Below, in pieces: positions 43,032 through 51,718 of a DNA stretch of 52,383 bases. The DNA is taken from NCBI GenBank assembly GCA_049694275.1, contig JBAVQS010000253.1:1-52383 (forward strand), read 5' to 3'. The position numbers and the translations under genes are program-made. This DNA comes from JBAVQS01 sp049694275. GTDB taxonomy: Bacteria > Chloroflexota > Anaerolineae > UBA4142 > SHND01. Below the pieces are notes generated by a model. The model was not told where the DNA came from. It did not search any database and saw nothing but the letters and a program-made list of their open reading frames with translations. Position 1 is the first letter of the stretch. Each line of letters opens with the position of its first letter.

Positions 43032-46000
43032 TCAAACCCCCATCGGACTTGTCGAGTCATAGTGATCGGTCCCGTTGTAAATGATTCGCAGCGGGTTGCC
43101 CGTTGCCCCGCTCCTCGGATTGAGCTCATAGGTTCCGCCGGGATGATAGATGATGATCTTGCGCTTGAGCAGGTTGGCGGTCAGTTCGGGCGCGATATCG
43201 CCTGCCAATCCGTTCCACGAGCGATTGGTCCGAATCTTGTCGGCCACCCGGAACAGGCTCGTGCCGTGCGCCTTGACGATGGACGAGAGGACCTCGTCCC
43301 CTTTGGAGCTCTGCACGGCCAGCGCCAGCGCATCGCGCAGTTTTTGTGAATCCGGATACCGCCGATCCCCCTGCCGTAAGAGCTGATCGACCACCGCCAT
43401 GTAAAAGCAATTGCCGTCGCCGTCGATCGGAGACCGCGTCAACCGCTCCTGTCCCAGCGCCAGGTCGATGAGGGATCGAGACTCACTAGATTTGCGTTTC
43501 TCCCGTTTGGGCGGCTCCGGCGGCTTGCGCTGCGAAGTCGGCTTTTCCTGGCTCGGTTCTGTCCCACCGCTCGACGGTTCGCGCATTGGAGACGATTTCG
43601 GCGGGGGCGCGAGCTGGCTCTCAGGCTGGCTGACTGGTTCCGACCCGCCCTTGGCTTGCCACTTGCCGCCCTGCTTTTCCCAGCGACCGGCCCCTTCTAT
43701 CGTCGCTTGTTCGGCCTCCAGGCGCACTTTCTCCGGCCGGCTTGTCCGCTGACCTCCCAGCCGCTTGCGCGCCTCCTCAAACGACGACCCCTTGTCAATC
43801 TCCGGATTTTCACGCGCGCCGATCCATTCCTGTTCCAATGTCAGCAGGCGTCGGACCGTCGACAGGCGCGTCGCGAGCTCATCCCGCGCTTCAGTCAGTT
43901 CCTCCGGCGGGAAAGCGCCCAGGCTCTGGACAAAGACATGCGCCTGCTTTTCGAATTCCACCATCTGGTCCCGGATTGCCAGTGTGTCGGCCAAGGCTTT
44001 GCGCGCTCCTTGTTGTATGGCCGGGTCCTGTTTTGGCGCCTTTTCGCCGGTCAGCCGCGCGCCCTGGACATCGACGCCGCTCTTGACGATGAGATTGAGC
44101 TTTTCAAACTCGGTCAGCGCCGCGCGGGCCGTATCGTACCAGGGCGCTTGAGTCAATTCCTTCGCCGTACGCCCCAGCCTTACCTGCTCACGTTCCAGCT
44201 CCTCTTTCGCATTCCTGAGCTCCGGCAAAAGCTTTTGAATGCCGGTGCGCGCTTCGTTCGTCCCCTCGGGAAGCGGACGGGGTTCTCGCCCAAACCATTT
44301 GGGGCGGGGCGGCGGCGGCTCGGGCAGCATCCTGAGAACCAGCTCGGACTGGTCGATCAGGGTCAAGGTGCGCGGCAGGTCCGCAATCCCCCGCTCGCGA
44401 TCGAGCAATTGCTTGCCTGTCGTGAGCGTCACATTCGCCCGCTTGACTGTGACTCGAACCTCCTCATCCCGAGAAGGGGCTCCGGTTGCCTCCGCTTTCT
44501 TTTGTTGGCCGCGCGCCACGCCATAGAATTTGGTGAGCGCTTCTCGCAGTTCTGAAACATCCGCGCCCGCATCTTCCGCCTCGTCGATCCGGGCGCCAAC
44601 CTGCTGCAATATCTCCAGGGCCCGGTTTCCAGTCTGGACCGTGCCATAGGTCCCTCCCCCGAAGGCTCGGTTTGCATCCCTCACCGCATTTCGCGCCAGC
44701 GTCAGTTTTTCGTCTTTTCTGGCGCGGCTGGCCCCTCCGGGCTCCGTTCCTCCACTCTTTTGCTTGACGACGAGCTGTTTGCCGACAACCTTGATCAGCA
44801 CCTTGCGCGCGGTACCATCGTCCACCGACCCCTGGGAGAGGAATTCGGACTGTTTAGCCTTCTCCGCATCAGAGCGCTCTTCAGGGTCTGGATTCATCGT
44901 TTCATCCATGAAACTCGTATAGGCGGTCTTCACCCCCGCGATACCGGGCATGTGCCGCGCGCTGCCCCCTTCACGCGTAAAAGCGCCCTGCGGCCGGACG
45001 GAAATTCCGGCGCTCGGCTTGCGTTCGGTGGACATGTTGAGCCCCTCGACTCCCGCCAACAGGGTGGAGCTGACCGTAAACACATCTCCCTTTTCGCTCC
45101 CGATGCCGGGCGTGTCATCCTGGCCCATCATTTCCGGCGCCATATAGCCCTTGGTCGCACCCTTGGTCGCACCCATCTGCTTGCCGTGCAGTCCCAGGTC
45201 GATAACCACGGGCTCGCCCGTCCGCTCGTCGACGACGAAATTATCCGGCTTGATGTCATTGTGCGCCAGCCCTGCCTTTTTGAGGTGCTGAATGACATCC
45301 AGCATGCAACGGCCGATATACTGGATGGCGCCCCAGTACTCGGAGCTCGAGATCTGCCCCTCATCCCACGCCGTTTTGAGTGCACGCATTGCCACCGATC
45401 CGCGCATCCCCGGAATTTCATCCATCACCATGGCTTCGACCCGGATCTTGCCGTACTGGACGCGCGCCATGCCGTGGACCTTGCCCAGGTTTTTGTGCGG
45501 GCCGACCGTATCATAGATCGTGCGGTAAGCCTCCATCTCTTTCTTGAGATGCCCTTCCGCCTTGCTGCTCTCGATCTTGCCGACCAGTCCATGCCCCTCG
45601 GGGGTCTTGTAAGTGCTGATGTGACTCTCACCCTCGGTGAACTTTTCCGTCTCGTTCACCTCCAGGCCTTCGAGCGATGGCGCATCCTTACTGATCTTTT
45701 CCTTCCACTCGATTTCGCCCTCTTCGACTTTGCGGGTATTGCCAAAGATATTCGGCAACTCCTGGCCTTCATGCTTTTTGGCGACCTCCTCCATCTGTGC
45801 CTTTTCTTTGGCCGCCTGAGCCTCACCCCGCGCCTGGTCGATCGCCTTGGCAGGCGCCAGCCCGGTATATGCGGAGGGATTCCCCCAGACCGTGTCGATT
45901 GCATTCGACTCGGCGTCGATGTCGCGCAAGAGGTCGAGCAGCCCGCGGAGGCGCGCGACCATGGCGTCATATACCTTGTCGTTTCCCCCTTTGCGAGCTT

Positions 46001-46841
46001 TTTTACCTTTGGAGCGCGCCGATTTCTGCACGGTCTGGGCCGCCGTTTTGACATCGGCCAGAGAACTCTTGAGCGCCTTGCGCGTCTTTTTCGTATATTC
46101 GGTCGTCTGCCCGAGAACCGTGTGATAAGCGGTGAGCGCCTTGAGAAGCTTGTTATAGTCCGTGAGCGCCGTGACCCCAAAGATCACACGGTTCTCCTCG
46201 GGATCGTCGTTTCCCTGGATAAACTCTTCCGTCTTGACGAGGCGCTGGATCATCTGGCGGCGCACCTCCCCGCTCCCCTGCTGGACGACGTGCGTCAATT
46301 CGTGCGCCAGGAGGCGCTTGCCATCCGTGGAGTCCGGGTTGTACTTGCCCGCGCCAATATAAATATCTGCGCCGTGAGTAAATGCTTGCGCGCTCACCTC
46401 TCGATTGAGCTGATCGGCCTGCACATCGGTGTGCAGGCGCACGGCGCCAAAATCGGCGCCCATCTGAGACTCCATCTGTGCGCGTAATGGATCCGGCAGA
46501 GGACTCCCAGCGCCGCGCGAGCGCTCGATGCGCGAGGCAACCTCCGGGCCTACCTCGTAAGCATGACCGGACTGCGCTTGTTCCTTTTCAGCAGGGCCAC
46601 CGGCCGCATCGGCCTGGCGCCTGGCCTGAATCAGGCGCGTGACCGCGCGGTTGCCGATGATCGGTTGCAATGCTAACAAGTTGGATGGAGTGAATTGGCG
46701 GGGGTCGCCGTTGCTAACGCCAGGCTCTGGCGCGCGAATGGGGACAGGGGTATGGTTGACGTGCTCGGCCGCGGCCGGCCGGGGTCGCCTGGCTTGCGGC
46801 CTGGGGTCCTTGGCGCTGGAAATTGCTCGCTGCTTGCTCAT
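43032..46841 (-). CDS. DUF4157 peptidase-protein kinase-OTU cysteine protease, putative multi-enzyme effector
   Basis: A 1269-residue protein with three enzyme-like domains. Residues 58-72 (LQPIIGNRAVTRLIQ) are the motif that precedes DUF4157 in contractile-injection-associated proteins. DUF4157 itself spans about 97-190 with zinc motif HELTH at 180-184. A kinase-like domain spans about 400-600: K422 as ATP lysine, E435/E437 in the C-helix, catalytic HNDIKPDN (527-534), DLG (548-550) and APE (568-570). Helical, charged segments fill about 710-1130. The C-terminal OTU-type cysteine protease (about 1135-1269) has DGDGNCFY with Cys1145 and His1260 in GTDHYDS. OTU enzymes remove ubiquitin; together this suggests an effector aimed at eukaryotic targets (inference). 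No secretion signal is visible. Start ATG 46841 (weak ribosome site). Confidence 0.88.
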   Translation of the reverse strand: MSKQRAISSAKDPRPQARRPRPAAAEHVNHTPVPIRAPEPGVSNGDPRQFTPSNLLALQPIIGNRAVTRLIQARRQADAAGGPAEKEQAQSGHAYEVGPEVASRIERSRGAGSPLPDPLRAQMESQMGADFGAVRLHTDVQADQLNREVSAQAFTHGADIYIGAGKYNPDSTDGKRLLAHELTHVVQQGSGEVRRQMIQRLVKTEEFIQGNDDPEENRVIFGVTALTDYNKLLKALTAYHTVLGQTTEYTKKTRKALKSSLADVKTAAQTVQKSARSKGKKARKGGNDKVYDAMVARLRGLLDLLRDIDAESNAIDTVWGNPSAYTGLAPAKAIDQARGEAQAAKEKAQMEEVAKKHEGQELPNIFGNTRKVEEGEIEWKEKISKDAPSLEGLEVNETEKFTEGESHISTYKTPEGHGLVGKIESSKAEGHLKKEMEAYRTIYDTVGPHKNLGKVHGMARVQYGKIRVEAMVMDEIPGMRGSVAMRALKTAWDEGQISSSEYWGAIQYIGRCMLDVIQHLKKAGLAHNDIKPDNFVVDERTGEPVVIDLGLHGKQMGATKGATKGYMAPEMMGQDDTPGIGSEKGDVFTVSSTLLAGVEGLNMSTERKPSAGISVRPQGAFTREGGSARHMPGIAGVKTAYTSFMDETMNPDPEERSDAEKAKQSEFLSQGSVDDGTARKVLIKVVGKQLVVKQKSGGTEPGGASRARKDEKLTLARNAVRDANRAFGGGTYGTVQTGNRALEILQQVGARIDEAEDAGADVSELREALTKFYGVARGQQKKAEATGAPSRDEEVRVTVKRANVTLTTGKQLLDRERGIADLPRTLTLIDQSELVLRMLPEPPPPRPKWFGREPRPLPEGTNEARTGIQKLLPELRNAKEELEREQVRLGRTAKELTQAPWYDTARAALTEFEKLNLIVKSGVDVQGARLTGEKAPKQDPAIQQGARKALADTLAIRDQMVEFEKQAHVFVQSLGAFPPEELTEARDELATRLSTVRRLLTLEQEWIGARENPEIDKGSSFEEARKRLGGQRTSRPEKVRLEAEQATIEGAGRWEKQGGKWQAKGGSEPVSQPESQLAPPPKSSPMREPSSGGTEPSQEKPTSQRKPPEPPKREKRKSSESRSLIDLALGQERLTRSPIDGDGNCFYMAVVDQLLRQGDRRYPDSQKLRDALALAVQSSKGDEVLSSIVKAHGTSLFRVADKIRTNRSWNGLAGDIAPELTANLLKRKIIIYHPGGTYELNPRSGATGNPLRIIYNGTDHYDSTSPMGV
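45148..45171. repeat. 12-bp exact tandem duplication in the kinase activation segment
   Basis: CCCTTGGTCGCA occurs twice in a row. On the minus strand it encodes the repeated GATK in the stretch GATKGATKGYMAPE between the DLG and APE motifs. An extra threonine in the activation loop results. Confidence 0.85.
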
Positions 46842-47084
46842 GATCAATCCCACTCGAAAACGATCCAACCGGCTGGTGAATCGTACACCTGACCGATCCG
46901 AAGACGTTCAATCGCCTGGTCGAATGAAACGGATGATCCCTATTGTATTTATTGCACTGGCCGCGTCAAGGGGCCTCCGGCCAAAGTGATACCGGCTTTT
47001 TCTCTACCTGGGATATAATCGATAGAGTAAACGGCGCGCTTTTTTCCCGGTGCGCAAGAACCCATGAGCCCGGAGGGTTATCCC

Positions 47085-49811
47085 ATGTTCCCCAAATACT
47101 GGATTGTCAGCGCCATCCTTGCCCTACTGTTGCTCGGCGGCTCGCCGGCGCGCGCCGCGCTAGACCAGGATATGCACATTGGCGAACAGGCAAGCCCGGC
47201 CATGAATTCGAGCCGCGCACCTACGCCTCTCAGCCCACACGTTCGCACGAATGTCAATACCACCCGGCGCGGGGGTAATCAGGCGGAGCAGGCTATCGCC
47301 ATCAACCCGACCAACCCCGAGAACCTCGTCGTCGTCTCGAATGACGAAACGACCGCGCCTCATGGGATCCGGAAAGCATACAGCATGGACGGCGGCGCAA
47401 CGTGGACCGGGACGACGATTGCGACCGGCCTGGACGGCTTGAATGCTGCCTGCTGCGATCCCAGCATGGCCTTTGACCCATTTGGCAATTTGTTCCTCAC
47501 CTACCTGGAGGGACATGATGGATATATTGTAGTAGCGGTCAGCACAGATGGGGGACAAACTTTTGGCGGGGTGCAGATTGTCGCCGTGCCGGCCCACGAG
47601 GGGCAGGGGGCGAAACCCTTTCTCGCGCCGGCAGGCCCGGGACGCGCCGCGCTGACCGGCGGGAACGACCAGCCGACGGTGACGACCGGCCCCGGAACCG
47701 GCGGCGTGGCAAGTACAGTCTGGGTCACCTTTACCGATTCCGCCAATCAGGTCAACATCTCGGGCGCCGCGGTCACCGGATTGGGCGCGGTCGGGACGTT
47801 CAGCGCGCCGCAAGCCGGCGGCAGTGGGGACTTTGGCGATATCGCCGTGGGGCCGCAAGGCCAGGTGATGGTCACCTATGTGTCTTTGAGCAGCGGCGCA
47901 GGTCCCGACACCGTGCGCGTTCAAGTGGATCCGGATGGGTTGGGCCCCAACGGATTCGGACCGGTCCTCGACGCGACCGCCACGAATGTCGGTTCGTACC
48001 GATTGATCAAGCCACAGAGCAACAACTATGGCATTGACGCCGAGCCGGGGCTGGCGTACGACCGCAGCAGCGGCGCACACAACGGGCGCGTCTATCTCAC
48101 CTACACCGACGCCGCGAACACCACGACCGACGACACCGACATTGATGTCCGTTACTCGGACGACGACGGCGCGCACTGGAGCGCGGCGGTCAGGACCAAC
48201 GACGATACGAGCGGCAACAGCCAATTCCTCCCCCGCATCGCCCTCGACCAGACCACCGGCAATCTCGCGGTCTCCTGGCACGATTCCAGGCGCGATTGCG
48301 GCGCGGCGTGCCTGGGCAACGGCAGCACCAACAGCATCGCCAATGACGACGCCGAGTTGTGGGCGACATACAGCGCCGACGGCGGCGCGACCTTTGCCCC
48401 CAACATCCAGGTGAGCGCCGGAACATCCAACTCGGCCGCTTCGGAACCGCCGGCGCGCTGCTGTCGCCCGCTCGGGTATGGGGACTATGCGGGCCTGGCG
48501 TTTCAAAGCGGCGCGTTCTATCCGGCCTGGGCAGATGATTCGGACAGCACGGGCGACAACCCAAACGGCGCGCTGCGCCGGATGGATGTGTACACGGCGC
48601 GGGTGACCCTGGTGGATACGGCCGATGTCGGCGTGGTCAAGACCGGGCCGGCGTCTGTCACGGTCGGCGCGGATTTGCCCTACACCCTCACGGTCACCAA
48701 TGCCGGGCCGGCGGACGCGACCAGTGTTTCGCTGACCGACTCCATTCCAGCCAATACGACATTCGTCTCGGCCAGCCAGGCAACCGGTCCTACCTTTGCC
48801 TGCACCAACCCGCTCGTGGGCAACACCGGCTTGACGCGTTGCACGATCGGAACGCTGCTCTACGGCGCAACCGCGACCTTTAGCCTCGTCGTACACGTAG
48901 ACCCCGGCGCGACCGGCGCGATCTCAAATACGGCGAACATCTTTGCGACGAACGATGTGAACGCGGGCAACGATTCGTCCACCTGGCGCACGGATGTCCT
49001 CACGCAAGCTGACCTGAGCATTCTCAAGACGCACGTCACGAGCGGGGTTGCAGGCGCAGGAACCGTGACCTGGAATATCACGATCACGAACAATGGACCG
49101 AGCGCTGCGCAGAACGTTTCGATGAGCGACCCGCTCGACACTGCGCAGACCGCGTGGGTCAGCACGACACCCACCGGCGGCGGGAGTTGCAGCGGGCAGA
49201 GCACTGTCCAGTGCACCTGGACAACCCTGCCGGCAGCGGCCCCGAACAACGTCGCCGAGGTGCAGATCGTCGTCAACCCGCTCCCCACCGCGCTCGACCT
49301 GTCGAATACGGCGCAGGTGACCTCGACGACGACCGATCCCCTTCCATCGAACAATTCGTCCTCTGACCACCTGGTCGTCCCGACCGCAGCCGATGTGGGC
49401 ATCACCCAGCGCGCCAGGGTCGTGAGCGGCGGCGGGCTGGTCGAGTACACATTGACGGTAAACAATGCCGGTCCCTCCGCAGCGCGCGGTGTGACACTCA
49501 CCGACCCGTTGCTCTATCCGGCGCTATTCGTCTCGGTCAAAACGACGCGGGGCAACTGCACGACCGGCGCCGTGATCCAGTGTACGCTTGGAACGGCGAG
49601 CGCGCCGGAGTTGCTCCCCAACCAACCGGCGACGATTACGATTCTGGTCAAGCTGGCCCAATCCACCGCGCTGGTCAAGAATACGGCGACGGTCCGCGCA
49701 ACCACCTTTGACCCGAACCTGGCGAACAACACCTCCACCATCGCCAGCCCCCTCGGCAGCGCGCTGCATTGGAGCACGCCGCCGGACGCGTGCAGTATGA
49801 GAATATGTTAA
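47085..49811 (+). CDS. secreted Asp-box (BNR/sialidase-like) protein with three DUF11 domains
   Basis: A 908-residue exported protein: signal peptide (1 to about 27, ending ARA-A), a propeller of about 450 residues with Asp-box motifs (YSMDGGATWTG, VSTDGGQTFGG, YSDDDGAHWSA, YSADGGATFAP), then three DUF11 beta-sandwich repeats starting ADVGVVKTG, ADLSILKTH and ADVGITQRA. Catalytic arginines of true sialidases are not evident, so a structural or binding surface role is more likely. No sorting signal is visible at the C-terminus. ATG 47085 is chosen with GGAGG eight bases upstream; an in-frame ATG at 47064 would add seven residues. A -10-like TATAAT lies at 47014. Divergent from the effector-like gene. 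Confidence 0.88.
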   Translation: MFPKYWIVSAILALLLLGGSPARAALDQDMHIGEQASPAMNSSRAPTPLSPHVRTNVNTTRRGGNQAEQAIAINPTNPENLVVVSNDETTAPHGIRKAYSMDGGATWTGTTIATGLDGLNAACCDPSMAFDPFGNLFLTYLEGHDGYIVVAVSTDGGQTFGGVQIVAVPAHEGQGAKPFLAPAGPGRAALTGGNDQPTVTTGPGTGGVASTVWVTFTDSANQVNISGAAVTGLGAVGTFSAPQAGGSGDFGDIAVGPQGQVMVTYVSLSSGAGPDTVRVQVDPDGLGPNGFGPVLDATATNVGSYRLIKPQSNNYGIDAEPGLAYDRSSGAHNGRVYLTYTDAANTTTDDTDIDVRYSDDDGAHWSAAVRTNDDTSGNSQFLPRIALDQTTGNLAVSWHDSRRDCGAACLGNGSTNSIANDDAELWATYSADGGATFAPNIQVSAGTSNSAASEPPARCCRPLGYGDYAGLAFQSGAFYPAWADDSDSTGDNPNGALRRMDVYTARVTLVDTADVGVVKTGPASVTVGADLPYTLTVTNAGPADATSVSLTDSIPANTTFVSASQATGPTFACTNPLVGNTGLTRCTIGTLLYGATATFSLVVHVDPGATGAISNTANIFATNDVNAGNDSSTWRTDVLTQADLSILKTHVTSGVAGAGTVTWNITITNNGPSAAQNVSMSDPLDTAQTAWVSTTPTGGGSCSGQSTVQCTWTTLPAAAPNNVAEVQIVVNPLPTALDLSNTAQVTSTTTDPLPSNNSSSDHLVVPTAADVGITQRARVVSGGGLVEYTLTVNNAGPSAARGVTLTDPLLYPALFVSVKTTRGNCTTGAVIQCTLGTASAPELLPNQPATITILVKLAQSTALVKNTATVRATTFDPNLANNTSTIASPLGSALHWSTPPDACSMRIC

Positions 49812-49822
49812 CGAATAGGCCC

Positions 49823-49851
49823 TTGATTCTGCATCTCGCCTATAGTATAAT
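49823..49851 (+). promoter_or_regulatory. promoter of the discoidin-dockerin gene
   Basis: TTGATT (49823-49828), a 17-base spacer and TATAAT (49846-49851). The predicted transcript has a leader of about 170 bases before the GTG start at 50032. Confidence 0.65.
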
Positions 49852-49963
49852 GGGCAAACTTTTTTCCGGCCGCTTCATCGCTATTCGTCAACGTTATTCG
49901 ATAAATCACAGTCTCGCGCGCCCCACCGCCGCTGTGACCTCGCTCGACATCTTTATCTAGCAA

Positions 49964-50031
49964 GGCGTAGAGGGACGGCAACCAATCTCGAAGGCAGGCT
50001 CGTACGCCGATCCTGATTAGGAGGACGTCCC
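49964..50031 (+). promoter_or_regulatory. structured 5' leader, candidate riboregulator
   Basis: Three pairings can be drawn. GGCGTA (49964-49969) pairs with TACGCC (50003-50008). GGGACG (49972-49977) pairs with CGTCCC (50026-50031), directly before the start codon; with the first this would form a pseudoknot. TCCT/AGGA (50011-50014 with 50019-50022) hides the AGGAGG ribosome site. The arrangement could switch translation. It does not match a riboswitch class I can name. Confidence 0.35.
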
Positions 50032-51705
50032 GTGCTTGAACGACCGCACATACGATCCGTCTCCTTTATCTTGCTCCTTGCGCTGCTATTCGCGTCAGCC
50101 CCGACCGCCAACGCCGACGCGCCGGAAGTGAACATCACCGCGGAAGGTTCTGTCCTGGCTTCGACCACGTCGCCGGGGTATCCGGCCTCGCTCGCAATTG
50201 ACGGCGATCCCACGACCTCGTGGTTTTCGACGGGGCCAGAGCCGGGGGGGCGGCCGACGCGATTTCAATGGACGCATTCGCGCGACGACCTGATCACAAC
50301 GGTCTATATTCACGGCAACAGTCAGAACCAAACCCCGAGCTTTCGCACCGGATATGGTTTTGGATCGGTAACCGTCGAGGTGCTGGATGCCTCCAATCAC
50401 CTCGTATTCCAACAAACGGCGCCGGGCCCCGGAAATGCGGTCCCGGATGTATTGGTCCATCCGAATGTGGTAGGGCGAACGGTCCTGCTTCTTTTGACCG
50501 GACATGAGTCTCCAGACTGTGGGGGATTCAGCGAGTTTCAGGTCAAAGCGAATCGAGCACCGCGGCCACCCACGCCGACCGCGACACCCATCCCGCCGAC
50601 GGTGGCCAGCGCGCCCCCGCCCCCAACGCCAACAACGCAAACGGTCGCCGGCGCCGGAACAATCATCGCGTCGGATGATTTAAAGCGCGCCGAGGCGGGC
50701 AAGTGTCAATTGGGTAAACTGGATAATGCGCTCGGCGGCAACCGCACGCTTTATTATTTGCCCCTATTTCCGACCGGCGGAACTGATGCGTCGAACCCCA
50801 TCGGGGCAAGTCTTGTATCAGGCGCGCTTCAAAATAACGGTCTCGATTACGGCGGCGTTCAGTTCGCACTCACTCCGCCTTGTGGCGCTCCGATTGGAGC
50901 GGTTCGCGGCGCGGACCTGGGACAGGACTTGAACATTCGAGTGGATCTTGTCGCGCCTTCGGACGCCGCGGGACACACCGCGCAAGCGGGGCCCTATATA
51001 CGCAGCCGGGCGGCGGCGATGGGCGACGAGATCATCGGTGGGGCGTCGGCGGGCTACTGGGTCCGCCTGGAGAGCACCGGGGCGGTCACGATCAAACGGC
51101 TTGACTCGAACGCTGTCATCGCATTCAGCGGCAATCCTGTATCCTTTGACCCCGCCATCATTCACACGCTCGAAATCGCTGCGGGCGGAAGCCAACTTCA
51201 AGTTGCGCTCGACGGTCGGTTGCAAACCTTTAACCAGTCGGGCCAATTGGTGACCGCGGTGATCCTCGCGCCCACAGCCGGGTCGAATGATGGAACCGCC
51301 GGGATTGTGTTTGGCGCCGAGCCGAATCGCGGCCAGATCGGCGGGCAGCGCGCCGGCAATATCCTCATCACAGCTTTTCGTCCACTCGATGGGCTCCCGG
51401 TTCAAAGCAATCCGGGCGTATCCGGTCCTTCCGTGAGCGTGACCTCGACACCCGGGGCTTCTCCGTCACCCGAGAGCACGGCCGTCGCGACGACGGTCGC
51501 GTCCAATCCCATTCCAGCGACCGGCGCAACGGGGGTGAAGGGGGATTGTGACGGCGATGGTAAGCTCACCGAATTGGACGCGCTCTGCGCGTTGGAAATC
51601 TCGGTTGGCCTGCGCCCAAGTTCGCCGCAGATGGATATGGATGGAGATGGCAGTGTCACTTCCCGCGACGCGGTGATCATTCTGCGGAACGCGGTCGGCA
51701 ATTGA
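50032..51705 (+). CDS. secreted F5/8-type C (discoidin) protein with C-terminal dockerin
   Basis: A 557-residue exported protein: signal peptide (about 1-28), an F5/8-type C carbohydrate-binding domain (SLAIDGDPTTSWFSTG...), a Pro/Thr linker (about 180-205), a second beta-sandwich (about 210-455; SGALQNNGLDYGGVQFAL, VSFDPAIIHTLEIAAGGS), another linker, and a type I dockerin-like pair of calcium loops (DCDGDGKLTELDALCAL and DMDGDGSVTSRDAVIIL). Dockerins bind cohesins; none is visible in the window. GTG at 50032 is the start because AGGAGG lies seven bases upstream and no ATG fits. The cytochrome gene follows 13 bases later, suggesting an operon. Confidence 0.87.
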   Translation: MLERPHIRSVSFILLLALLFASAPTANADAPEVNITAEGSVLASTTSPGYPASLAIDGDPTTSWFSTGPEPGGRPTRFQWTHSRDDLITTVYIHGNSQNQTPSFRTGYGFGSVTVEVLDASNHLVFQQTAPGPGNAVPDVLVHPNVVGRTVLLLLTGHESPDCGGFSEFQVKANRAPRPPTPTATPIPPTVASAPPPPTPTTQTVAGAGTIIASDDLKRAEAGKCQLGKLDNALGGNRTLYYLPLFPTGGTDASNPIGASLVSGALQNNGLDYGGVQFALTPPCGAPIGAVRGADLGQDLNIRVDLVAPSDAAGHTAQAGPYIRSRAAAMGDEIIGGASAGYWVRLESTGAVTIKRLDSNAVIAFSGNPVSFDPAIIHTLEIAAGGSQLQVALDGRLQTFNQSGQLVTAVILAPTAGSNDGTAGIVFGAEPNRGQIGGQRAGNILITAFRPLDGLPVQSNPGVSGPSVSVTSTPGASPSPESTAVATTVASNPIPATGATGVKGDCDGDGKLTELDALCALEISVGLRPSSPQMDMDGDGSVTSRDAVIILRNAVGN

Positions 51706-51718
51706 AAGGGGATGAATG

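Noticed and set aside
49964..50031. Possible cyclic-di-GMP (GEMM) riboswitch
   Set aside because: GGCAACC and CGAA segments recall GEMM, but the conserved GGGACGCAAAGCC core is missing, so no class is assigned.
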